Origin: Flavicella sp965243265
Lineage (GTDB): Bacteria > Bacteroidota > Bacteroidia > Flavobacteriales > Flavobacteriaceae
Length of the DNA stretch: 64,000 bases
NCBI GenBank assembly: GCA_965243265.1
Contig: CBDEUL010000005.1
Location: forward strand, 186,001-250,000
Direction: 5' to 3'
The notes under the pieces are model-generated. The model searched no databases, was not told where the DNA came from, and saw only the letters and a list, made by a program, of their open reading frames with translations. Positions 15,885 to 24,577 of the stretch are shown one piece after another. A program made the translations under genes and the position numbers. Positions within the stretch are counted from its first letter, which is position 1. Every line of letters starts with the position of its first letter.

Positions 15885-18800
15885 ATGAAAGAAGGATTTG
15901 CAGGAAAAATAGCCAAAAGCTTTATCGGTTCAAAATTAACCGTGCTTTTGATGATTGTATTTATGGTTATTGGGGTATACAGCTCCTTTTTAATTCCGAG
16001 GGAGGAAGAACCTCAGATTGATGTGCCTATGGCGGATATTTTTGTAGGGTATCCAGGTGCCAGTCCTACGGAAGTAGAGTCGAGAGTTATAAAGCCTTTA
16101 GAGAAACTAATTTCGAACATCAAAGGGGTAGAATATGTGTATTCAACTTCTATGAAAGAGCAAGGAATGGTGATTGTTCAGTTTTATGTGGGTGAGGATA
16201 TTGAGCGTTCGTTTGTAAAATTATACAACGAAATTAACAAGCACATGGATCAAATGCCTAAGGGTGTTACCATGCCTCTTGTAAAAACGCGTGCTATTGA
16301 TGATGTGCCTATGTTAGGGCTTACACTTTGGAGCGATACTTTGGATGATTTTCAGATAAATCAAGTGGCGGAAGAGCTTACCAATGAAATTGAAAAGGTA
16401 AACGAGGTATCGATTACAAAAAAAATTGGGGGTAGAAATAGAGAGGTTCGTGTTGTGATTGATAAAGACAAGCTTGCTGAAAGTGGCTTAGATTTTTTAA
16501 TGGTTGACAAAATGATAAAGGCCAGCAACGTACAAATGAGTGCTGGGAGTTTTGTAAAAAATGATTCGGAGTTTCTAATTCATACGGGACAGTTTTTAAG
16601 ATCTGCAGAGGAGGTTGAAAACCTAATTGTAGGGACTCAAAACAACAAACCTATTTATTTAAAACAAATTGCTACCATTCTTGACGGTCCTGAAATTCCG
16701 AACAACTATGTTTCTTTAGGTTTTGGAAATGCTAGTGCTAAAATTGAAAAGTACCCATCGGAATACCCTGCGGTAACACTGTCTGTTGCTAAGAGAAAAG
16801 GTGCTGATGCCATGAAAATATCGGATGTAATACTTGCCAAAGTAGAGAAATTGAAAAAAACATTGATTACTGATGCTATTCATGTGGAGGTAACGCGTAA
16901 TTATGGTGAAACGGCTTCTCAAAAAGTATCGGAACTCTTAATGCACCTTATTGGGGCTATTTTAGCGGTTACCTTAGTGGTAATGCTTGCCATGGGTTGG
17001 CGTGGTGGTTTGGTGGTATTTTTATCTGTACCGATTACTTTTGCTTTGACCCTGTTAAGCTACTATATGTTAGATTATACCTTGAATAGAATTACCTTGT
17101 TTGCTTTGGTTTTTGTTACGGGTATTGTGGTGGATGATTCTATTATTATTGCCGAAAATATGCACCGTCATTTTAAAATGAAACGCTTGCCTTTTAAACA
17201 GGCTGCTTTGTATGCTATTAATGAGGTGGGGAATCCTACTATTTTGGCAACCTTTACTGTAATTGCTTCTGTATTGCCTATGGCTTTTGTTTCTGGGTTA
17301 ATGGGTCCATATATGTCGCCTATGCCTATTGGTGCTTCTATTGCCATGTTGCTATCTTTATTTGTTGCTTTGACAATTACACCGTATTTAGGGTATATTT
17401 TCTTAAGAGAAAAGGATAAAAAAGGGGCTCCTGAAAAGGCTGAAAAGCCATTGGAAGAAACTTTTATTTACAGAGTTTACGAACGTTTTGAAAAACCATT
17501 GATAGAATCGCCTCAAAAGCGTTGGTTATTTTTAGGGGTTACTTTCTTATTATTGATAGGTTCTATGGGCTTATTTTTCACAAAGTCTGTTGCTGTAAAA
17601 ATGCTTCCGTTTGATAACAAAAATGAATTTCAAGTAGTTATTGATATGCCTGAGGGTACTACCTTAGAGCGTACCGCAGTTGTTGCTAAAGAAGTTGCTC
17701 AATTTTTAGCACAACAAGCTGAAGTGGTAGATTATCAAAGTTATGTAGGAACCTCGGCTCCTATTACATTCAACGGATTGGTACGTCATTATGATTTACG
17801 TGGGGGAAGCAATATGGCGGACATACAGGTGAATTTAACCGACAAGCATGATAGAAGTATTCAGAGTCATGAAATTGCAAGTTCTTTTAGACCTGAAATT
17901 CAAAAAATAGCTAAAAAGTTTAACGCCAATATAAAAATTGTTGAGGTACCTCCTGGCCCTCCTGTACTGTCTACCATTGTTGCTGAAATTTATGGTCCTA
18001 ATTACGATGAGCAAATACAAATTGCAGATCAGGTACAAACCATCTTAAAAAACACAGATGATGTGGTGGATATTGATTGGATGGTTGAGGATGATCAAAC
18101 AGAGTTTGATTTTATAATTGACAAAGAAAAAGCAATGCTTTTAGGGATTGCTCCTCAACAAATTGCTTATACATTAAACAGCGCTTTAACTGATAGACCT
18201 ATTACCAATTTATACGATGAAAAGTCTGTAAATTCTGTAGGTATTGTGTTAAGCTTGGATGAAAAAGAAAAAACAACTTTGCAGGATATTTCTCAATTAA
18301 AAATTGCTTCTCAAAGTGGACAATTGATTCCGATTAGCAGCTTAGTTACCATTGTTGAAAAAACAAATGCAAAGAGTATTTTTAGAAAAAACCAAAAACG
18401 TGTAGTTTATGTTACTGCTGATATGGCGGGTGAACTGGAAAGTCCTGTATACGCTATTTTAGGAATTGATGAAAAGCTAAAAAGTATTGAGCTTCCTAAA
18501 GGATATAACCTAAACGAAATGTACTTGGGACAGCCTGAACTAGAAGATGATTTTACGATTAAATGGGACGGTGAATGGCAAATTACCTTAGAGGTTTTTA
18601 AAGATTTGGGAATTGCCTTTTTGGGTGTTATCATTATCATTTACATTTTAATTGTGGGTTGGTTCCAAAACTTTAAAGCTCCTATTGTTATGATGGTTGC
18701 CATTCCTCTATCTATGGTGGGTATTATTTTAGGGCACTGGATGTTGGATGCTTTTTTTACAGCTACTTCTTTTATTGGTATGATTGCCTTGGCAGGAATT

Positions 18801-19079
18801 ATGGTGCGAAACTCGGTTTTACTAATTGATTTTGTAAATCTACAATTAGACGAAGGGGTTCCTTTAAAGAAAGCTGTGATTGAAGCGGGTGCTGTAAGAA
18901 CAACTCCTATTCTACTAACTGCTGGAACGGTTGTAATTGGTGCTTTTGTAATCTTGTTTGATCCTATTTTTCAAGGTTTGGCAATATCTCTTATGGGCGG
19001 AACCATTGTTTCTACCGTACTAACTTTATTGGTAGTACCTCTTGTATATTATTTAATTGAACGTAAAAACCATAAATAA
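15885..19079 (+). CDS. RND efflux transporter, AcrB/HAE family, 1064 aa
   Basis: Inner-membrane proton-driven pump. It has two homologous halves, each with one membrane helix, a large periplasmic loop and further helices. The TM4 proton-relay pair is seen in GIVVDDSIIIAEN (Asp about 417-418) and the second-half equivalent is GIMVRNSVLLIDF. The opening ESRVIKPLEKLISNIKGVEY is split as ESRVIKPLEK and LISNIKGVEY and is typical of the family. Acts with the two upstream gene products. Its stop overlaps the start of the next gene (TAATG), indicating translational coupling. Substrate range cannot be read from sequence. Confidence 0.96.
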   Translation: MKEGFAGKIAKSFIGSKLTVLLMIVFMVIGVYSSFLIPREEEPQIDVPMADIFVGYPGASPTEVESRVIKPLEKLISNIKGVEYVYSTSMKEQGMVIVQFYVGEDIERSFVKLYNEINKHMDQMPKGVTMPLVKTRAIDDVPMLGLTLWSDTLDDFQINQVAEELTNEIEKVNEVSITKKIGGRNREVRVVIDKDKLAESGLDFLMVDKMIKASNVQMSAGSFVKNDSEFLIHTGQFLRSAEEVENLIVGTQNNKPIYLKQIATILDGPEIPNNYVSLGFGNASAKIEKYPSEYPAVTLSVAKRKGADAMKISDVILAKVEKLKKTLITDAIHVEVTRNYGETASQKVSELLMHLIGAILAVTLVVMLAMGWRGGLVVFLSVPITFALTLLSYYMLDYTLNRITLFALVFVTGIVVDDSIIIAENMHRHFKMKRLPFKQAALYAINEVGNPTILATFTVIASVLPMAFVSGLMGPYMSPMPIGASIAMLLSLFVALTITPYLGYIFLREKDKKGAPEKAEKPLEETFIYRVYERFEKPLIESPQKRWLFLGVTFLLLIGSMGLFFTKSVAVKMLPFDNKNEFQVVIDMPEGTTLERTAVVAKEVAQFLAQQAEVVDYQSYVGTSAPITFNGLVRHYDLRGGSNMADIQVNLTDKHDRSIQSHEIASSFRPEIQKIAKKFNANIKIVEVPPGPPVLSTIVAEIYGPNYDEQIQIADQVQTILKNTDDVVDIDWMVEDDQTEFDFIIDKEKAMLLGIAPQQIAYTLNSALTDRPITNLYDEKSVNSVGIVLSLDEKEKTTLQDISQLKIASQSGQLIPISSLVTIVEKTNAKSIFRKNQKRVVYVTADMAGELESPVYAILGIDEKLKSIELPKGYNLNEMYLGQPELEDDFTIKWDGEWQITLEVFKDLGIAFLGVIIIIYILIVGWFQNFKAPIVMMVAIPLSMVGIILGHWMLDAFFTATSFIGMIALAGIMVRNSVLLIDFVNLQLDEGVPLKKAVIEAGAVRTTPILLTAGTVVIGAFVILFDPIFQGLAISLMGGTIVSTVLTLLVVPLVYYLIERKNHK

Positions 19080-19384
19080 TGAAATTAGTTATTGTTACCG
19101 TTATTGAAGAGTTCCAACAAAAGGTATTGGAACTCTTTAAAAAAGCTAAAATTGAAAGTTTTAGTGAATCTGATATTGAAGGGTTTAAAAAATCGCCCGA
19201 ATTGGTGGCTGTGTCTAGCTGGTTTTCTGGGGAACAAATAGGTGTAGATTCTCTTTTGTTTTTTTCTTTTACGGAGGAAGAAAATGCAGCTACTTTATTT
19301 AAAGAGATTTCAAAATTTAACGAAACTCTAAAAACCAACAATCCTATAAAAGCTGCTGTGCTGCCTATTGAAAAATTTATTTAG
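19079..19384 (+). CDS. Small P-II-like protein coupled to RND pump, 101 aa
   Basis: The start codon overlaps the stop of the RND gene. The beta-alpha-beta look (MKLVIVTVIEEFQQKVLELF ... AAVLPIEKFI) recalls GlnB/P-II-like folds such as the DUF3240 proteins found beside metal RND pumps, but I do not recognise the family with certainty. No signal or membrane segment, so it should be cytoplasmic. By analogy it might sense a ligand or modulate the pump; this is inference from context only. Confidence 0.75.
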   Translation: MKLVIVTVIEEFQQKVLELFKKAKIESFSESDIEGFKKSPELVAVSSWFSGEQIGVDSLLFFSFTEEENAATLFKEISKFNETLKTNNPIKAAVLPIEKFI

Positions 19385-19385
19385 G

Positions 19386-19690
19386 CTTCGACAAGCTCAG
19401 CCTTCAAAACTAACAAATATGGTTACTCAAAGTAAAAACTGACAAAACATTGTCTCTTCGAGTAATTTTGAGGCACGAAAAATTGTATCGAGAAGAAAAC
19501 CCCCATATTCCTAAACTCTCTAATGAACCGATAAACAAATATTTAAAACAGTCTCGATACACTCTTCCTTCGTCGAGCACTCGACCTGACAAACTAAATA
19601 TCTCTTTGAATAATTTCGAAAGCTGAATTTGTATCTTCGAATGATTTTGAAGACTGAGCTTGTCGAAATCAGAAAAATTATATCGAAAAG
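19386..19690. repeat. Palindromic repeat cluster upstream of DUF2892 gene
   Basis: Contains CTTCGACAAGCTCAGCC at 19386, TGTCTCTTCGAGTAATTTTG and TTGTATCGAGAAG around 19451-19495, TCTCGATACACTC...CACTCGACCTGACA around 19552-19595, and an inverted GACTGAGCTTGTCGAAATC near 19651. Both motif families, the long palindrome and the short REP-like unit, appear interleaved. Confidence 0.8.
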
Positions 19691-19722
19691 ACAACAAATT
19701 AAAAACACTAAAACAAATAATC

Positions 19723-19908
19723 ATGAAAAACAGACTTATCAGAGCCATTGCGGGTACTTTTATACTTATCAGCTTGGCATTAGCAACTACTATTAACACT
19801 AATTGGTTATGGTTTACCGCTTTTGTTGGTGCCAACCTTTTACAATCGTCTATTACTCAATGGTGCTTAATGGAAAAAATATTAGCAAAGTTAGGGGTTA
19901 AAAACTGA
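19723..19908 (+). CDS. DUF2892 (YgaP-like) small membrane protein, 61 aa
   Basis: Two hydrophobic segments, AGTFILISLALATT and LWFTAFVGANLLQSS, followed by a CLMEKILAKLGV end match the DUF2892 family. Members are small inner-membrane proteins, sometimes fused to rhodanese domains, of unknown role. The ATG at 19723 is chosen because it gives the family start MKNRLIRAIAG; upstream codons lie in repeat DNA. Its stop codon directly abuts the first unit of the next repeat array, so the gene is enclosed by repeats on both sides. Confidence 0.85.
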   Translation: MKNRLIRAIAGTFILISLALATTINTNWLWFTAFVGANLLQSSITQWCLMEKILAKLGVKN

Positions 19909-20400
19909 TCTCGATACATTTCTCCTGCGTCGAAACACTCGATCTGACAAGTTCTTTTTAAGAGTGCATATTGCAATAAAAAACTGCTACTGTCTCTTCG
20001 AGTGATTTTGAGGAACGAAAAAATTGTAGCGAGAAAAACAACCATTCTAAACCTCTTTGGAACTTAAATAAATAAACTATTGTAAACAGGGGTCAATACA
20101 TTTCTCCTGCGTCGAAACACTCGATCTAACAAGTTCTTTTTAAAAGTACATATTGCAATAAAAAACTGCTACTGTCTCTTCGAGTGACTTTTGAAGTATG
20201 AATAAATTGTAGCGAGAAAAACAACCATTCTAAACCTCTTTGGAATTTAAATAAATAAACTATTGTAAACAGGGGTCAATACATTTCTCCTTTGTCGAAA
20301 TACTCGATCTGACAAGTTCTTTTTAAAAACACATATTGCAATAAAAATTGCTACTGTCTCTTCGAGTGATTTTTGAAGTATGAAAAAATTGTAGCGAGAA
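19909..20400. repeat. Tandem array of three ~183-bp palindromic units
   Basis: TC(G/A)ATACATTTCTCC starts at 19911, 20093 and 20276 (periods 182 and 183). Each unit has CACTCGATCTGACAAG, a TGTCTCTTCGAGTGA arm and TTGTAGCGAGAA, and the spacer CCATTCTAAACCTCTTTGG recurs between units. The third unit ends at 20400, 43 bases before the GIY-YIG gene. The 535-base gap holds no gene. Confidence 0.9.
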
Positions 20401-20443
20401 GCGATTTCTTATAAAGTTACTTTTCTTAACTTTCAATAAAAAC

Positions 20444-20734
20444 ATGAAAAAGTATTATGTATACATACTTCAATGTTCAGATAACACTTATTATACAGGA
20501 GTAACAAATAACCTAGAACGCCGTTTATTTGAACATAAAAAAGGGTTACACCCTAATTCATATACAGCTTCTAGAAGACCTCTATCTCTAGCTTATCATT
20601 GTGAGTTTACAGAAATAAGATTTGCTATTGAAACAGAAAAAAGAATTAAAAAATGGTCTCGGTTAAAAAAGGAAGCTCTTATAAAAGGTGATTACGAAAA
20701 ATTACCTAATCTATCTAAAAAGAAATTTTCCTAG
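20444..20734 (+). CDS. GIY-YIG nuclease-family protein, 96 aa
   Basis: A single GIY-YIG domain: YYVYILQC (GIY element, residues 4-11), YYTGVT (YIG element), the arginine in NNLERRLFEHK and the metal-binding glutamate in IETEKRIKKWSR. The short UPF0213/YhbQ-like class has no other domain. GIY-YIG domains cut DNA in several mobile-element, repair and restriction systems; the role of this short class is unsettled. The gene lies between two tandem arrays of the window's palindromic repeat, 43 bases after one and 7 bases before the next. This suggests, without proving it, that the protein acts on the repeats. Confidence 0.92.
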   Translation: MKKYYVYILQCSDNTYYTGVTNNLERRLFEHKKGLHPNSYTASRRPLSLAYHCEFTEIRFAIETEKRIKKWSRLKKEALIKGDYEKLPNLSKKKFS

Positions 20735-20741
20735 AACTAGG

Positions 20742-21667
20742 TCTCGATACATTTCTCCTTCGTCGAAACACTCGACCGGACAAAATCAATGTCTCTTCGA
20801 GTAATTTTGAGGAACGAAAAATTGTATCGAGAAACAAATCCCCATATTCCTAAACGCTCTAAAAAACCGATAAACAAACAACTAAAAATAGTTTCGACAC
20901 ACCTAACTATACGAAACACTCGACCGGACAAAATCAATGTCTCTTCGAGTAATTTTGAGGAACGAAAAATTGTATCGAGAAACAAATCCTCATATTCCTA
21001 AACGCTCTAAAAAACCGATAAACAAACAGCTAAAAATAGTTTCGACATACCTAACTATACGAAACACTCGACCGGACAAAATCAATGTCTCTTCGAGTAA
21101 TTTTGAGGAACGAAAAATTGTATCGAGAAACAAATCCTCATATTCCTAAACGCTCTAAAAAACCGATAAACAAACAGCTAAAAATAGTTTCGACACACCT
21201 AACTATACGAAACACTCGACCGGACAAAATCAATGTCTCTTCGAGTAATTTTGAGAAACGAAAAATTGTAGCGAGAAACAAATCCTCATATTCCTAAACG
21301 CTCTAAAAAACCGATAAACAAATAGCTAAAAATAGTTTCGACACACCCAACTATACGAAACAATCGACCAGACAAAATCAATGTCTCTTCGAGTAATTTT
21401 GAGGAACGAAAAATTGTATCGAGAAACAAATCCCCATATTCCTAAACGCTCTAAAAAACCGATAAACAAACAACTAAAAATAGTTTCGACACACCTAACT
21501 ATACGAAACACTCGAAGAGACAAATCCTCATATTCCTAAACGCTCTAAAAAACCGATAAACAAACAGCTAAAAATAGTTTCGACATACCTAACTATACGA
21601 AACACTCGACCAGACAAAATCAATGTCTCTTCGAGTAATTTTGAGGAACGAAAAATTGTATCGAGAA
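20742..21667. repeat. Tandem array of ~148-bp palindromic units, seven copies
   Basis: ATGTCTCTTCGAG recurs at 20789, 20937, 21085, 21233, 21381 and 21623. The first five are exactly 148 bases apart; the 242-base step includes one unit whose palindromic core is missing (about 21508-21530). The first element, 20742-20832, is a complete imperfect hairpin: TCTCGATACA and TGTATCGAGA ends, CTCCTTCGTCGAAA and TTTTGAGGAACGA flanks, and ACTCGACCGGACA against TGTCTCTTCGAGT in the centre. The spacer CATATTCCTAAACGCTC is nearly identical in all units. Short open frames here are repeat artefacts. Confidence 0.93.
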
Positions 21668-21680
21668 GTAGAATAGGTAA

Positions 21681-22235
21681 TTACTTCCACTTTATACTAC
21701 AGCCGATACTTGGTTTTTGATTTTTTAAAGCCGGTTCACTCTTCAATAAGGTTTCTAAAGACAAGCGGATATCTTCTCCTGTTACTGGGATTCCATTTTC
21801 GGGTCTAGAACCGTCTAACTGACCGTGGTATACTGCTTTTAGGTTTTCATCAAAAATATAAAAATCGGGAGTACAGGCAGCGTCATAGACTTTTGCTACT
21901 TCTTGGGTTTGATCGTACAGATACGGAAAAGGATATTGAAGCTCTTTAGCTGTCTTTTTCATCAACTCTGGACTGTCTGCTGGATATTTTTCTACATCGT
22001 TACTACTAATAGCTATAAATCCAATTCCTTTATTTTGATAGTCGTTTGCCAATTCTACCAACGCATCATTTACGTGAATTACAAAGGGACAGTGATTGCA
22101 TATAAAGAAAATAACCGTTCCTTTTGCTCCTTTTAATTCTTCTAAACTCAACGTTTTTTCTGAAACTACATCCCACAACTTAAAGTCTGGAGCTATTTTT
22201 CCTGTTTCAAAAATATTTGACGCTTCTAATGCCAT
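21681..22235 (-). CDS. Thioredoxin-family redoxin (AhpC/TSA-like), 184 aa
   Basis: A redoxin fold with an active-site CxxC, FICNHCPFV at C46 and C49. The order GKIAPDFKLWDV, VIFFICNHCP, FIAISSNDVEKYPADSP and CTPDFYIFD is that of a thiol peroxidase-like family often annotated as thioredoxin family protein in Bacteroidetes. No signal peptide is present, so it should be cytoplasmic. I start at ATG 22235 (MALEASNIF) because the seven residues upstream are unlike the family. The gene ends 13 bases after the palindromic array. Confidence 0.9.
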   Translation of the reverse strand: MALEASNIFETGKIAPDFKLWDVVSEKTLSLEELKGAKGTVIFFICNHCPFVIHVNDALVELANDYQNKGIGFIAISSNDVEKYPADSPELMKKTAKELQYPFPYLYDQTQEVAKVYDAACTPDFYIFDENLKAVYHGQLDGSRPENGIPVTGEDIRLSLETLLKSEPALKNQKPSIGCSIKWK

Positions 22236-22465
22236 ACCTTTCTTATTTGTTTGCAAACATAAATATTGGCCTTGGAATTAAAAAATAACAATTGAATATT
22301 ACAGATTGTTTCTGGGGTTAAATACTCCCTAGTTTATTTAAAAATTTAGATGTAGAGGATACTAGTTCTTCTTTTTTAAAATCATCTGGAAAAAGTAAAA
22401 TAATTATTTGTAAACCGATACCATAATCTAAATCCAATACTTAAAGGTAATTTTTCATTTACTTA

Positions 22466-22901
22466 CTATCTTTTAGGCTGCTCAAATCCATCGACATAAC
22501 ATTTAAGAGCTATCCCATCTTCTACTAAAAGAAAAACCTTTTTTATAGAACCATCAAGGTTTTCTAATATTTTAAAATAGCTATAATATCATTTTTATGA
22601 TTCGTAAAAACATCTTCAAAAGAATTTTGAGTCGTTTCTGATAATAAATTGGATTTTCTGAAAAATGTATAACTATGATCTATGTATTTATCCGAAATAG
22701 AAGACTGCAAATTATCACAAAACAGTTCGCATTTATCAAGTAAAGATTTATTCACTTCATTATCTGTAAGAACAATATATACTTCTTTTTTAGTGTGCTT
22801 TACACTTTCATGTGAGTATTCAAATTCATGCTCTATTTTATAAAAATCTTGAGCAGATAGATTATTTACACTTAATATTAATATGATTATTAATTTTTCA
22901 T
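22466..22901 (-). pseudogene. Small secreted protein gene with two apparent frameshifts
   Basis: The ATG at 22901 overlaps the stop of the upstream gene (ATGA) but reads into a stop after three codons. Adding one T to the T-run at 22894-22898 (one A on the coding strand) opens a signal peptide MKKLIIILILSVNNLSAQ followed by DFYKIEHEFEYSHESVKHTK and on. Adding one base to the A-run at 22574-22577 lets the frame continue through KILENLDGSIKKVFLLVEDG to a stop at 22466. The product would be a secreted protein of about 145 residues of unknown function. Either it is a sequence error at two homopolymers or an early pseudogene. The 230 bases between it and the redoxin gene hold only coding debris, including a short stretch LSIGFRLWYRF. 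Confidence 0.65.
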
Positions 22902-23410
22902 TTTAATTGTTTTTTAAATTTTAGATTTAACACATATGTAGTGTCAATCGAAATATGATTTTGGTTATCGTATGTGGTGATATGTTTTAAAATTATACTA
23001 TCTGTTATATAATGCCAATGCACACGAGCTTTCAAGCGATGTCGTTTGTCTCCAAAAAAATTTTCTCGATGTTCAATGAAGTCTTTATCGAATTTTCCGT
23101 ACCAAATATTGTCGTAAGCCTCATAAAACAAATGTGAAACACTTATGATATTATTACCTACTGAATTTATAAGACTATTCATTTTTGGAATTTCAATATC
23201 TGATACTGAGTCTATCTTTGAAAATAAATTTTCTTCTAGATTCGTCATTAAAAAAAGTTTTGAACATGAGTGGTTTTTATTCTGAGATGGTTTTTCACAC
23301 TTGTAGTTAGGGTAATTTGTAAACTCTTCAATAGTAAAAGTATTATTCTTTGATTTAGAACAAGAATATATTGAAGATATTATACACAAAAAAGATATAT
23401 ATTTTATCAT
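22898..23410 (-). CDS. Hypothetical lipoprotein, 170 aa
   Basis: A lipoprotein signal MIKYISFLCIISSIYSC with Cys17 precedes a soluble domain with no motif I recognise; the middle has HLFYEAYDNIWYGKFDKDF. It is therefore likely exported and membrane-anchored. Its stop overlaps the ATG of the frameshifted downstream gene, and it follows the two-helix membrane protein by 5 bases, so the small genes between 22.4 and 24.6 kb look like one leftward transcript. Such small variable genes after a large secreted protein could be accessory or protective partners; that is inference. Confidence 0.7.
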   Translation of the reverse strand: MIKYISFLCIISSIYSCSKSKNNTFTIEEFTNYPNYKCEKPSQNKNHSCSKLFLMTNLEENLFSKIDSVSDIEIPKMNSLINSVGNNIISVSHLFYEAYDNIWYGKFDKDFIEHRENFFGDKRHRLKARVHWHYITDSIILKHITTYDNQNHISIDTTYVLNLKFKKQLK

Positions 23411-23415
23411 TTTTT

Positions 23416-23831
23416 TTAGAATGAAATATTAGTCCCTGAGTGTGATTTTGACACACGTGTTTTATAAGGTTTATATCCTCTCATCCTTTGTAAGATATAC
23501 CAAGATCTCATCCCTAAAGAATACCTTGCAGCAAACTCATCAGCTCCAGAAATCACTCCAAAAGAATAGAATAATAATTCACCTCCTTTATCTTCTATCC
23601 TTACAACCGTCCTAAAACTCTCAATAGAAATCAATATAACAGCTAGTATAAGACTAATATTCATAAAATATAAAAGAAGATGATAGACTGTAAAAAATTG
23701 ACATGTGGCTTGTATAAATAAATATATAATTCCCATCATCATTAATGACAAAAAAACCAATATAAAAAAAGAATCACTGCATCTGATTTCCTTTCTTTTA
23801 ATTTACTCACATCCACCTCTACCTTGTTCAT
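23416..23831 (-). pseudogene. Small two-helix membrane protein with apparent frameshift
   Basis: The intact frame at 23416-23760 encodes FLSLMMMGIIYLFIQATC, a second hydrophobic segment LLLYFMNISLILAVILIS and a soluble C-terminus, but it has only a TTG start. An ATG at 23831 reads MNKVEVDVSKLKERKSDAVI and meets the same protein if one base is added to the A7 run at 23764-23770. The joined product reads VILFFILVFLSLMMMG across the fix, which is convincing. It is an inner-membrane protein of unknown function. The break is probably a homopolymer sequencing error. Confidence 0.65.
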
Positions 23832-23845
23832 CTCAATCTTTTATT

Positions 23846-24033
23846 TTATAAAAACTTAATTTTTATCCAATTAAAACCACCTATAACATCATTTAGAGTA
23901 TTACCTCCATCAATCAATTTATCAAAGACATATTATATTGAACCTTCTCACATTTTCCATCAATTGGTGAAGAATTCCCACCCCCACAACCTTTATTATA
24001 TTCTCTGTCAAAAAAGAAAATATTAATAACAGC
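23846..24033 (-). pseudogene. Coding remnant between 23.85 and 24.03 kb
   Basis: On the minus strand a stretch reads FFDREYNKGCGGGNSSPIDG then, in a shifted frame, VFDKLIDGGNTLNDVIGGFN to a stop at 23846. The frames can be joined by one added base near 23935. No start codon was found; the upstream gene ends in another frame at 24035. It may be the C-terminus of that gene or a separate small gene damaged by frameshift. Confidence 0.4.
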
Positions 24034-24034
24034 T

Positions 24035-24577
24035 TTAATCTAAAGAAGTTTCTTTTTCAAAAATCATGTCTGTCTTAACACTAAACTCCTGAGCTGTACT
24101 CCCATTAACACTAAGCCCAAAATTTTTCAACTTCCAAATAGCTTTAGTTCCATTTTCAAAAAGAGTAAATGTTACTTCTCCATATTTATTATACACCTCA
24201 TCCGCAAATCTTAATTTGAAAAAATTAGCCCCATCAATCAAATCGACAACACAGTTTTTACTCATCAATCTTGACTTTTTAAACTCACAATCCTCAGTAG
24301 AGGAATAGCACCATTCTATTTCAAATTGATCTAGAAAGAAACCTTGAAATTCAACTTTCACAGGTATAAACTTTATCTTAGCAACAAGATTATCTTCTTG
24401 ATATTTCCACACTCCTTCTAATTTACTAATAAGGCTATCGGGAGTTTTGTAATATGTACCTGGAATAAGTTTTAATTTAGAAAAATCATCTAAAACGACC
24501 ACTTCCTGTCCTTTAATACAAATTGTTATAAAAAAACAACTAATAATTACTACTCTTAATTTATTTATTCTTCGCAT
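24035..24577 (-). CDS. Secreted hypothetical protein (DUF6705-like), 180 aa
   Basis: A signal peptide (MRRINKLRVVIISCFFITICIKG) precedes a lipocalin-like beta domain. GTYYKTPDSLISKLEGVWKY resembles the opening of the flavobacterial DUF6705 family (Y...LD.F.G.W.Y); I am not certain of that match. The start overlaps the end of the Asp/Cys-rich protein gene by 13 bases, which suggests coupled translation. Position right after a large secreted protein would suit a partner or immunity-like role, but no direct evidence exists. Confidence 0.7.
   Translation of the reverse strand: MRRINKLRVVIISCFFITICIKGQEVVVLDDFSKLKLIPGTYYKTPDSLISKLEGVWKYQEDNLVAKIKFIPVKVEFQGFFLDQFEIEWCYSSTEDCEFKKSRLMSKNCVVDLIDGANFFKLRFADEVYNKYGEVTFTLFENGTKAIWKLKNFGLSVNGSTAQEFSVKTDMIFEKETSLD

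Noticed and set aside
20789..21297. Series of identical short plus-strand frames of 70 codons in the 148-bp array
   Set aside because: They repeat exactly with the array unit, have no ribosome-binding or family features, and run through hairpin DNA; they are by-products of the repeats.
20742..21667. CRISPR array
   Set aside because: The units are palindromic 148-bp copies with identical spacers, not short repeats with unique spacers, and no cas genes are near.
19386..21667. Integron or attC array
   Set aside because: The palindromes recall attC folding, but there are no attC core sites, no tyrosine recombinase in the window, and the array units contain no gene cassettes.
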